Shown: piece after piece, positions 25,729 through 37,900 of the stretch
Layout of the letters: the number at the start of each line of letters is the position of its first letter
How positions within the stretch are numbered: position 1 is the first letter of the stretch
Origin: Mytilus trossulus
Taxonomy: Eukaryota; Mollusca; Bivalvia; Mytilida; Mytilidae
Length of the DNA: 64,000 nucleotides
NCBI RefSeq assembly: GCF_036588685.1
Contig: NC_086374.1
Location: 22,188,886-22,252,885, forward strand
Reading direction: 5' to 3'
The notes under the pieces: generated by a model
Told to the model about the DNA's origin: nothing
The model's database searches: none
What the model saw: the letters and a program-made list of their open reading frames with translations, nothing else
Position numbers and translations under genes: made by a program

Positions 25729-25780
25729 TGTGAACAGGGACCCTTAGTCTGATCCTGGACGACTAAGGTAATTGTTCACA
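25729..25780 (+). other. Nested stem-loop in the LINE 3' UTR
   Basis: Outer stem: TGTGAACA (25729-25736) pairs perfectly with TGTTCACA (25773-25780). Inner stem: CCTTAGTC (25742-25749) pairs perfectly with GACTAAGG (25761-25768). It lies just before the polyadenylation signal and poly(A). Some LINE reverse transcriptases recognise a 3'-terminal hairpin in their RNA, so this is a candidate recognition element. Confidence 0.7.
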
Positions 25781-25810
25781 GGAAATATTTAGGAATAAAA
25801 CGTTTATATG

Positions 25811-25841
<31 letters not shown>

Positions 25842-28800
25842 CAATGGTCATATTTTACATCCAGATTCTGTAATTCTTTGAAGACAACATGTACTCTTCT
25901 AATTGTACGTGTTTTGGGTTGGGTTTTTTTTTTTTTTTTTTTTTTTTGTATCGCTGTAGTGTTACTATCTCCTTAACATATTCATACGTCACTCTTTACC
26001 CAAGTTTTAAAATAAGAATATTTGTAATTTTTACCAGTTCCGTATTTTATCACTTGACTATTGAGAGCAGAAAAATAAATAATACTATGACTATGTCTTT
26101 CAGTCACAGAAATAATAAATACAAGCATTTGATACAATCATCAAACATGTTTTTGTTACATATATGAAACAGCAGAAACACTAGTAAAATATCCTACAAG
26201 GTACCACGGAATTAAGTTGGCCAAAACATGGAACGAATGATAAAAGGGATAACACATCATATAATCACATTTTTTACATTTTTTTACTGCATTGAAAAGG
26301 CAATGGTAGAGAGTTAAGACCGAGGAACAGTAACTGGGTTTTGTCGCAGATTTTGCTTAAATTTGGCAAACAACCTTGCTTAATAGCATGAGCTTCCCGT
26401 TTGTGTAAGTAGTCCTTATCTGGCTCGATTAACTACAGCTGATAATAAAAATAAGATATGCCTTCATCTCTTTTCTTTTCCTTGAGGAAGTATTACAGCT
26501 GACGTTACGCACGATATTGCGTCCCAATATTGGTAACGTCAAAATTTGACGTTTTACGTCGGTAATCGAGTATACTTTGTTCGTTTTGATTGTATTCATT
26601 TTTGATCGATATGGATACTTCAAAGTCTTGAATATGTATGAAATATTTGCTACTGGTAGATACGCAAGCAAATGAACTTTTCGGACTTCTAATTCGGCTT
26701 GTGTTTTATTTTTCTTTATATTCATTTTAACTTTTATTTTTTTGCTCTTTTCTTTTTAGTTTCTTTATCTCTTAACAATATTTAATTCTCTCTGTCTCGG
26801 ATATGAAATTCTTTTGTTCTGTAATTAATATTTTACCTATTTAAAGTATTTATTGACAAATTACCATATGTTTTTTTTAATTTTAGATAGTTATTCATTT
26901 TCTATTTGATTATAACTACTTTTATATATTGCAGTGCTTATCGTGGTTTCTATGATTCTATCTATTTTCGAAATTTGTAATTTGGTTATTTTGTTTTGTC
27001 CTCTGATCTTAAAACATAAAATCGGACCGTACTTGTTATTTAAAAACAATGAAATATCGTTCATATATCATATGATAATACGAACCGCTTTCAAATTCGA
27101 TGGCCTAGGAGGATGATTGGCCTAATGAGATCATATAAAGTGATAAAAAGCATGGTAATTTTAAGATACGCTCGTGTCGAGATTTGTTCGACTCCGATCC
27201 TAATCGACAGTTATTGCAACTATTTTAACTTAAGGTCGCCTGATGTTCGGCTACTCCTACCTTTGATGACAGGTCAATAAAATACAACAAATGTCGCTTA
27301 TACATGTTGTGGTGTTTAACACCAAAACAAAGAACAAACTTTTAGAAATAATTTGAAAACACAAAAAAGTCATATATGTATAGCGTCCCGAATCGAAAAC
27401 GTTCAAAACGTAAGAAAATTGGTCAGTGGACAAACTTGCAAGACATTTGATTTGTTAAAAAACGAAGTCATTTCGACTTAACAGCTTATCAAAAAGTATG
27501 TTATCGTAAATGCTCTTGGTTTCTTTATATATGGGTGACTGATATTTGTATAGAAATTTCATAAAATCGTCGAACAACCTTCTTGAATTTGTCTTAAAGT
27601 CGTCAAATTCCTTATTTCTTCTCCTTAGACTTTTATAAAAAAAAAAAAAAAAAAAAAATTATATTGTTGACACATAAATTTCAGTTTCAGACCACTTTCG
27701 AGTTCGTCCGTCACCGAAAAAAACTCGTCAATTATACGCGCCTTTATCACCGTCATTTGTGCGTTTAGGGGCGTCGTCACTTCCTTCCAATGTTGAGCGA
27801 GTGGTTGGAAAACTATAATTCTATATTGTACGAATTATTCGGCAAATTGAATTCTCAAAATTGACAATCAACACTGCTGTCATTAGGGAATTGTCAGTAA
27901 GTACCTACATAGCAACCATTATTTCTAGTTTATCCTGCACAAAGACGATCACCAAGACGCTTGATGAACGTAAATAGTGCAGGGATACAGGCGAGCCCCT
28001 CTATCTGGTAAATGACGTCATAAAGGCGTGCATAATTGACGAGTTTTTGTCGGTGACGGATGAACTCGAAAGTGGTCTAGTTTTTGAATAATCTTATGAC
28101 ATATGGTTACCTACTTTGTTTTGTCTCATAATTAATTTGCCAGTTTGTTGGAGGTGAAAAACGTCAAAATCAACGTTTTACGACCTGCAATGTGATGAGT
28201 TTACGTTTATTTCGATGTTTTGTTGGATATTTCCCTCAAAGAACACAATTTAAATGATGCATAATGAAAAAACGAAGTCGGTGATCCTCTCTTTAATTTG
28301 TATCATTAAAACGGAAATTTTATGCTTTTAATACAAATTTCATCATAATGTTCGTCCATTTTGTAAGAATTCTATCACTAATATTGCAAATGATAAATAA
28401 AGTCAAATAAGATAGTGTATTATTTTTTAGGTTTTCTCTTGTATCATAGTTCATCGAGCCAGCTTAACCGGACAGCTAGCATACCGGCACAAACGGAAAG
28501 ACTTGATATTTAGCCGATGCGATCGCTTCATCTTTTATCATTAGATAAAAATAGTGACTAGACTAAGATAATATATGATAAGCAGCAAAGCTATCATAAG
28601 ACACAAAATATTTTTATCAAGCAATTAAGGTGCCCAAAATGTAAGCAATACAATTAAATGAATTAGTACTGTGACACACAAAAAAAATACAAAATAAATT
28701 TTAAGAATGATTAGTGATTAGAGTAATTGAAGTACATTGTAACACATTTAAACAATGTATTATATAAACAACGCCATTGACAAAACATTATATAAATATG

Positions 28801-28914
28801 ATGTGGATGTTTAAGTTGACTTTTAAATCCGGGCTCCTTACGGATAGTGCAGTATTTGTTTTAGTCTTTTCGGAAATGAAAATCCGTTATCGGATCAGAT
28901 TTACAATCGCCATC
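25842..28914. other. Intergenic region upstream of ACBD6
   Basis: No gene is supported. It contains a poly(T) run at about 25923-25947, a poly(A) tract near 27634-27657 and a long-TIR foldback element at 27689-28078. The last ~800 bp must include the ACBD6 promoter; no TATA box was identified. Confidence 0.55.
27689..28078. mobile_element. 390-bp MITE with ~60-bp terminal inverted repeats
   Basis: The left end 'agaccactttcgagttcgtc' 'cgtcaccgaaaa' 'actcgtcaattat' is mirrored by the right end 'ataattgacgagttttt' 'gtcggtgacgga' 'tgaactcgaaagtggtct'. The two 60-nt arms differ at a few bases. There is no coding capacity inside. I could not define a target-site duplication. Confidence 0.85.
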
Positions 28915-31900
28915 ATGGCAGACGAATTCGGCGATTGTTCGCAAGAAGATATAAAAGATTTATTTGAGGGTGCATCGAAGTACCTGCGACATGTTGCTGG
29001 ATCTCAGAGTGGCGATAATCTATTATATTTTTATGCCCGATACAAACAGGTGCTAAATTCGATGGTTAATAACGAAAGTGTACAAAAACTTCTGAAAAAA
29101 TGGTTCAAAACAAAAGCCAAACACAGGCACTTGTTCAGTTGTTTATATTACATGAAACCTAAAGTGACAGTTTTCAGCACTTGTTGTTTTACCTCTATCT
29201 CTTTTTATAAACTATAAGGTTGACCCATCTCTATGATCTTATGAGAAATGGCACTGGACCAATGATTTGTATAGTAAGACTTGCTATACAAATCCTTGAC
29301 CTGTCGACTGGACAAATGTCATTAAAAATAAAACTAATCCACAATATAATTAGTCAGAGATTACTCCAACGGCTGTTTTGCCAAAGAAGTTGGGGCCATT
29401 GGGCCTTAGCTTGTCTGGCAAAACAGCTGTTGGACGTCAGAGTACTGTTGGACGTCAGAGTAATCTTGGACTACAGTACTACCTGTGACTTTATCTTATT
29501 AATGAGGGGGGGCTAGAGGGGGTCTCATCCCGATTTCCCGGTTTTAATATCAGAAAATCCCGAAATCCCGGACTTAGTTTGTTAAAAATCCCGATCCCGA
29601 TAAACAAGAAATCCCCATTTATTTAATAAAGAGGTCCACCACTATTTTAGGTAAAGAATAGACACATATGACACAACTTTTAAAGAAGGATGTCTTGGTA
29701 AAGTTTGAAAATTAGCATTTCTAAGTAATGTCGTTCTTAATTATTTGCTTTCAATTCGTGCATTTTGACCAATATAGTGAGTACATATATTTTAAACACG
29801 TCAAGTTGGGGTATTTGTTTTCTTCAAAATTGCAGAATGCCAGAAATATTTTTATATAATATTCGATTATAGAGAAGACTGTGTCTGTGAAATTATATGT
29901 GTAGTAAGACTAGGAAAAAAATAAATGTGTTTCAGATAGCATCCCATAAAAAGCAAAATAGTTTTGTTTTCAAACGTTTTTGACTGGTTCATATGGGAGA
30001 AAAGTTCTGACTTTACAAGTGCTTGTCCACATAACATCCAAAAACCTTTTAAGGGTAGAGTTGGATTATAGGTACTTAAAATTAGGCTAGATATATATAT
30101 ATATAGGGGTACCGGAAACACATGTGTTTTCTTTTAGGTCTTTATACGTACATGATCTTACTCTTATTGAAATTATCCAAATCAAGTCTAACTTTTGGGA
30201 AGGGTTGTAAAGAGGCATTTTGTTCACGGACAAACACGAAATAAAATTCCACTGAATTTCACGATGAACAAAAAATAAAAAACATGCCTGCACGTTGCAG
30301 TTTTTACAAATTTCATAGTAAAGCACACTTTTTTCACGGAAGGTTGTAATTTAAAAAATGGCAAAACATGTTGCACGAAAAAAACCTTTACCACACTGTT
30401 TAGGTATACTGTTACTCTAAATCAGAGCAACACTAATAACAAGGAGCTAAGACAGTTATGATGAATTTTGGTTAGCATTTCATTCACGTACAGTGGATAT
30501 TAAATATGGCACTTAAAAATACAAAAATAACAACAAGATATATATCTGGATCTACTCTGTTTCTAGATGCGATTCTGATTGATGTATAATGAAAGGCAGT
30601 GGCGCTCCGGCATTTTGCAGGCTCCGGCAAAACAGCGATTCATATTGAGTAGTTTGAAGTTGTTGGGTGTTACTTTTTGTTTCAAAACTAATATAATTTT
30701 TTAATAAAAGTTTTAATCAGAATGTCGATGGGTTTGAATGCTTTTCTTATGTGTATTTATTATATGTTTTTCTATTAAGGAATATATTTTAACCTTCCTA
30801 TGAAAGAAAAAAGTGCTAGTATCAATTTTGATATTTATGGTTTTTTTTTTAAATATTTGAAAAATACACATTTTTAGAGACTACTTATTCTAAAAGTTAA
30901 GAATATCAATTTAAATAAATTAAATATTTTTTTAAAGAAGACATTTTGGTATAGAGATTCCTTATATAATAAAGTATTAATGTATAATTTTATCTTTTTT
31001 CTATTCTTAATTTTTCTATTTCTATCAAAATCTTAGTTAAGACCGGTAAAATAGCAAAAATCTATGTAAATCACTATTTTGCCGGAGCTGGCAAAAATGC
31101 GACAAGGAGGCTTTTTTGCCGGAGCCGGCAAAAATAGCCACTGCCATAAAGAAAATGGCAGTTTTATCTGTCCAGGGTACAGTTTTTGTCAATCCCGTTA
31201 TATTTCAACATAAAAATCCCGATTTCCCATGGCTAAAAACGTGGGTTTCCCATATCTCGGTGTTTTTCTATCACGAATTCTTGATCTTTAAACAAGGCAA
31301 TCCCAATTTCCCGTTGCTAAAATCGGTCGATTCCGGCGTCCCGAAAATGGTCTCGCCCCCCCCCCCCCCCCCATTAATGGTGACCATAAAAAATATGGTG
31401 GCCCTATATGACCGTCATCATACCTCCTGTTGCTTTTTAATACACAAGGTATTAATCTAAAACTGGTCAAGGATAAAGGGAAATCTTGAATGCATTGAAG
31501 TGTTAAAATTATATAACTTACAGGTGTCTCAGGTAAAAAATACATGTACATGTACATGATGTATGTGTTTGTCAAATTTGATAACTGTTATTATGACAAG
31601 AAATTAAAAAATAAATGAAATAATAAAATTAGTTGAACAAACAGCTTAATTAAAAAATAATTGTCTCCTAACTATTAGTTTTGATATTATAACTTTGAAA
31701 TAATTTTTGAACAATTTAAAGTTATATTTTATATTAAGTCTATTTTTGGTAGTGAAGAATAAATGAATATCATTTTCAAATATACTGCAAACATTTACAA
31801 TGCCTGCCTTTTTCTATTGACAAGGTGTTTCTCAAATTAATTTTCTAAAATCAAAATGGTTTATTATTGTAGATAGACTGATCTGCATTCAACAATGTTC

Positions 31901-34900
31901 AACATTGTTAAACACATTATTAAGATTGTCTTTCGTGTCTTTAGGACTTATGCTAAATAAAATTTAGGCAATTCATTATTTCTTTATTGAATAATATATT
32001 GTTATGTATTAGAAATATTCATTACAGCAAAATTTGATAATATTTTTATTGTCATATATATTGCATATATATGATATTTTAAACATGATCCATGTTTTAG
32101 AGGTTAAGCATTTCTATTACTTTTTGTTCTTGGGTTAGAGACATTATAATGAGAAGAAGAATACTTTTCAAATGGATTATCTATATATATATATATATAT
32201 ATCTTTATTCTCATCACCAAATACATAGGTACAGAGAAGACATGCATGTATAATACAATATATTAACTACATAAACATAAATATACAATATATACAACAA
32301 CAGCAAAGACAAAAAGAACTTATTCAGGAGGACACACTCGCTTGTTTATAATTCGTATAAACTTACATAAATTAATGAGATCTGTCCTATTTGTAGACGA
32401 CATAATTTCAGTAAATACAATAATGTTTGGCCTTACACTAAAATTTCGATTTATAAATTTATTTCTCTCTTCTCTAAAATGTGAACAATTAATAATGTAA
32501 TGAAATTCATCTCCAATATCTAGCTTACATAAATTACACTTTCTATTTTCCCTTTCTATATTGTACCATCTTCCAAGTTCGACTGGAAGTTTATGGTTGC
32601 ATATTCTAAATTTACATAATGTCAAAAAATCTTTTTCGTCTAAAATATTAAAATATTCTTCAAAACACAATAAATTCTTATAAATACGATAATTCAAGGC
32701 TTTGGAACAGTTTTGAATAGTATCGTTCCATGTTTGTTTGAACTGATCACACAATCTTACTTTAATATTATATTTCAACCATACATCATTTAAAAAGAGC
32801 TGTGTGTTCCAGATATAAGAAAATCCACATTCACTGAATATATTTTTAACACATATTAACCATTTAAAATCTATGTGTTTAGTACAATAGAAGTGGTACA
32901 GTAGCTTATAAATAATACATGAATACTTTGACTGTTTTCCCATAATTAATCTAGACCAGTAGGATATCATCCTTAATTTTACATCAATAGATAGTGGAAA
33001 ACGTCCTAGCTCACCGTATATCATACAGTTTGGAGTGGAAGATTTCAGATTTAGGAGCAACTTACAAAATTTTAGATGATTTGACAATATCACAGTTGCT
33101 AAATCCCCATATTTCTGATCCATATAAAAGAACAGGTTTTACAACTCTATCAAAAAGATCTAACTGACAAGAAACTGATAGGCTATGAAATTTTCCCCTT
33201 TTTAGTATCTCATACATCGCTTTTGTCCCTTTTTCAACTTGTGATTTAACCGCCTTTTTATAATTTCCCGTTTTTGTCAACAATATACCCAAATAGCTAA
33301 ACTCTTGAACGATTTCTATTTCTTGATCATCTAAAACAAAGTGTAAATTGTCCGGTAATCTTCCATATGAAAAACATAATATTTTGGTTTTGGATACATT
33401 TACTTTTAATTTCCAGTAGTTACAGTATTCATTAAAAAAATCTAACTGTATTTGAAGATCTTCTGGTGTTTCAGACATTAACACAGTATCATCAGCATAT
33501 AATAATAAAATGATATTGAGAAATACATCAAGTTCATGTTCTAATTCTTCTGTAACTGTCAAACATGTCAAAAGGCCCTTACAGTCTTTTGTTTGTAAAA
33601 AAATTTCCAAGTCATTTAAAAAAACTGCAAACAAAAAAGGGGACATATTTTCCCCTTGCCTTACCCCATTATTACATGGAAAATAATCAGACTTGCTGTT
33701 ATTAAAAATAATATTTGATTTAATATCTTTGTACATACTTTGAATCACATTTAACATTTTCCCATTTACATTGTTTAACAGTAGTTTATGCCAAAGTCCA
33801 TCCCTCCAAATTTTGTCAAAAGCCTTTTCAAAATCTATAAATGCACAATAAAGTTTTTTCTTTCTTTTCTTCAAAAGTTCAAACAAAGAATGTAATATAA
33901 ATAAATTATACATAGTGCTATAGGCTAGCCTTGCCTAAAGCCACATTGTGTTTCATGTAAAATTAGGAAATCGTCAGAATATTTGTTCAAACGCGCGGTT
34001 AGAATAGCCGTAAACAGTTTACCCAAACAACTGACAATGGTAATTGGCCGAAAATTTTTAGGATTATTTCGGTCTCCTTTATTCTTGAATATTGGTATGA
34101 TATTACCAACTAACCAACTCTCTGGTACAAATCCGGTATCAAATATCAAATTAAATAATGTTTCATAAATATCGATAAGCTGGTTTGAAGTTGCTTTTAT
34201 GTATTCATTTATAACAGCATCTTCACCACAAGATTTATCGTTTTTCAAATTTTTAATACATTTCAAAATTTCTCCTTTTTCTATATACAAATTCAAGTCA
34301 TAATTAAGTTGATTAACCTGCTCTTCATCGAGAGGTGGTAAATCAGCTCCATTATCATCCGTTGGAGAAGCATTTAGATCCTTAAAAAAATCAAATAATT
34401 TCTCTATATTGGGATATCCGGTTGTTTTGTTAATTTTACAATCAAGGAATAGGTGTTCTTCATTGACCTACAAGAGGCACAGTTTACACATTCTATCCTT
34501 TCTACATGTTCTAGGAATTTTATATTGTCCACTATTTTCTATTTCTAAATTATGACCGAAAATTCTCTAACTATTGACACAATCAAGTTTACAGTTTTTA
34601 TCATAAGTTTTTATTTTTAGATTTTTTTTTTAATTCATTTTTTATTAGGGACTTTAAAAGTCTTAATTCATTCAAGTCCCTGCTATTATTAACTATATCT
34701 AAAAGGCCTAGGTTGATATTCATTGTAAATGTATACCAAAATATATGTATAAAGCCAGCCAGCACTATCGACAATATAATACACTGGGAAAAAAAATGAT
34801 TTAATTAATAGACCATTAAAGTGTCACCATCTTTAGAAGTGCACTTTATTTTTTCTGGAGACAAATTTTGAATGAAATTAACCAAACTATTCAAAGATAA

Positions 34901-37900
34901 CTTATTTAATAAGTTTCAAGACAATTTATTTAAATAATTTTTTTTCATAAGATTCACTTGATTCAGATATATATATAAGAACATTTTTCATTATGATTAG
35001 CATTTTTAATGAACATTTATCAAAATTTGATGATAACTAGGTGGGCATTTGGAAAATAAGGCTTTTCCGTGATTGTTTGTGCACAACTCTAGTTTTGAGA
35101 TTTGAAGAAAATTTAGATAAACAAAATTATTTTTTTCCTAAACCATATAATGGTACTTAAGAAGAAATTAAAAGAATAAGAAACAAAACAGTGAGAATCA
35201 ATATATACAAAAATTTGAAAAAAAGCAGTAAAAAATGAAATAAAATTAAAGACAAAAAAAAATTAATAAATTAACAGACTCAAACAATATTTTATTCTAC
35301 ATTTTCAAAAAAGGTTAATTTTAAAAGAAACCCTGTACAGGTAAATTTAATGAAACATACCAGCTGAAAACTTCAACCCTGATTGATTTTAACAGGTAAC
35401 ATAATTAGATAAAGAATCTGCCTATGATTTATGACCCCAATAAATGGTCAACATCTCAAGATTGAATACCCCAATAAATGTTCACCATTGGATGTTGACC
35501 ATGCAAGAGGGTTGACATTACTAAGAGGATGTCACAGGCTGCACTGTACAATATAATAGAGTATAAAAAAAAACTTATTTCACTACCTTCATAAAGAAAA
35601 TTATGAATATTAAGAGTGAGATAAAATATATTTTGAATTTGTTGGAATAAAGATAGGATAAGATATTAGATATCTTATTCCAATTAAAGGGCTCATGTAG
35701 CACAATGATTTAAATAATCATATAATATACATTGTATGTTTCCGAATGTTTACAACACCTGAATGGCAGCAACATTTGTTATTTTTTTCTTCATATTTTT
35801 GACAATATAGATGATATTAAAGAAATTCAATTAGACCAGAGAATGCAGTAATGTAGAATCCAAGATATCTTTTTAGTAATGTTGTTATCTGAAACTGGAT
35901 AACTAATTCATGCTTTAAAGCATCATTTGGTATTAGTGTAAGCTTAACTAAAATGTTTTACTAAGGGCAGGGATAGAACTTAAGATTGGCAATGGTAGCC
36001 CACAAATTAAGGTTTGTAGCCTACATATATAGTCCTATACAAGAAAAGCAAAACTTTCTGTAGCCCACACCAAATTTTAGGGGCCATTGGCCTGTGGGCC
36101 CCTGCTAATTTCATACCCTGTAGGGATTGTCATTGACAAGGTAAACAACATATAGATTACACAAAAGAAGTTATTGATAACCATTTGTGAATACATGTAA
36201 ATTTTTAGAAGCATAATTGATAACTCAAAGATTTGCTGGTTTCATCAATGTTGTTGATTTAACTTTTGTGTTCAATATAAATGAAGTCATAATAGTAATG
36301 TGATAGTTTTTTAATTCCATTTTAGGCAACAGAAGGGCAATGTAATACCAAAAAGCCAGGGATGTTTGATTTTCAAGGCAAACAGAAATGGTAATTTTAA
36401 GAAATGTTAAACAAATGTATAAATCTTTTTAATTACAATAAATAGCAAAAAAGGTCAAAATTCATGCACTAAAACAGCAAAATAACTTCAGGCTAAAAAA
36501 AGAGGCAAACATGATGAAACAAATAAAAAATTACTGAAATATGTACATATTTTGACTAAATTTTCACACTGCTTAAATGTAAACTTTATAATTGTTGGAT
36601 CTGCTAGCAAATCTAGAGAACTAAGCAACTTGCTGTAAATACACAATGAACATGTCATTTCCTCCCAAAAAGTCGTTTTCAGATTTTCACATTTTTTTGA
36701 CAAGTAACAAAACATTTGGGCCCAGTTTCTTTTTTTTTGTAATTATTTTATTTTTCAAGATGAAACATGTGAAATTACATAATACAGTATTAGACACAAG
36801 GTATAAAAAGTTAATTAATACTTGTCAGATCGATTAAATCATAATGGTATTATAAGATATAAATATTACAATTGATTTTGTTAATTGAATGCTGCTTCTA
36901 ACAATTGCCACTTCTGATCCATTTTTATTTTTTGTGTAGGGGTTAAGAAACATACAGAGTATTTTTCTATTGTAATCCAATACTTTAAATATTCTATCCC
37001 ACCATATTTTGTGGGCAATACACTCTTACATCTACATTTGTATATATAGTATTTAAATAACAACAAGATATTATTAACTGTTTTACTGTTGACAGAATCC
37101 TCAGACACACCTAAAATGACCTCTTTTGCACTAAAAGGCAAGAAGATTTCATAATTTCTAATCCAATCTATAATGGATAACCAGAAGTTTTGTGTTACAT
37201 TACATTGTGGTTTTCAACTTTCAATTTATTTTTCAATTTTGAAAAATTAACCAGGATATCATGCCAAAATGGATTGACTTTTTTTGCTAAATAAAGCAAT
37301 CCTTCCTTACTTAAATGTAAAATTTTGTCCCCCCCAAATTTTTGTATATAACTAAGCAGCAAAACTTTTCAAGGAGAGTAATTTTGGGGTCTAGTAATTT
37401 ATACAGCCAAGACATTTTTACGCTATAACAAAAATAGTAAATATTAGGCATCTTAAGACCACCATCACAGTGTTCTGACATAACCACTGTTCTTTTCACT
37501 TTATCTGGTTTTCTTTTCCATAAAAAATTGAAAAATATATTTTGAATCTCCTTCAAAACCCCATCGGGGGGGTTAGGGAGGACAGTCAAAACTTGAACCA
37601 GAATGGGAAGTGCTAAAGTTTTAATCACAACCACCCTCCCAATATATGTTAGTTCTCTATAAGCCCAAGTATTAAGAAGTGACTTGATACTGTTTATCTT
37701 GGCTGTAAAATTACATAGAGTCTTATCCCTTTTAGCAAGCTCAAACCATATACCTAATAGTTTGAACCTCCCAGAAAGGTTCCAAACAAGATTTTTTTCT
37801 GGTAAAAGTTTTTCCATACTACCCTTTTTTGACCCAATCCATATGGCTTCAGTTTTGTCAACATTACACCTGAGTCCAGCACATTCTGAAAATTTATCAA

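Larger units (their letters stand above)
22405..25841 (+). mobile_element. 5'-truncated L1/Tx1-like LINE retrotransposon
   Basis: Begins in the linker before the reverse transcriptase (AHQEWWDVTKSKIKF) and ends in a 27-nt poly(A) (25815-25841) preceded by AATAAA at 25794. ORF1 and the endonuclease are absent, a normal outcome of incomplete target-primed reverse transcription. The long reading frame is 22584-25424. A possible short target duplication (CAATG at the left edge near 22404 and after the poly(A)) is too short to be convincing. Confidence 0.9.
29050..36325. other. ACBD6 intron 1
   Basis: 7.3 kb. It contains a short inverted-repeat element (29350-29480), a family with repeated 'aatcccgatttccc' motifs (about 29520-29620 and 31190-31372), a MITE (30595-31145), a 17-nt poly(C) (31356-31372), and a decayed antisense LINE (32183-34740). 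Sequence from 34740 to 36325 holds nothing I can name. Confidence 0.6.

Noticed and set aside
28777-28914. Upstream in-frame start for ACBD6
   Set aside because: The 28915 ATG has a better context and the protein from there begins with the expected acidic ACBD N-terminus; upstream codons are not family-like.
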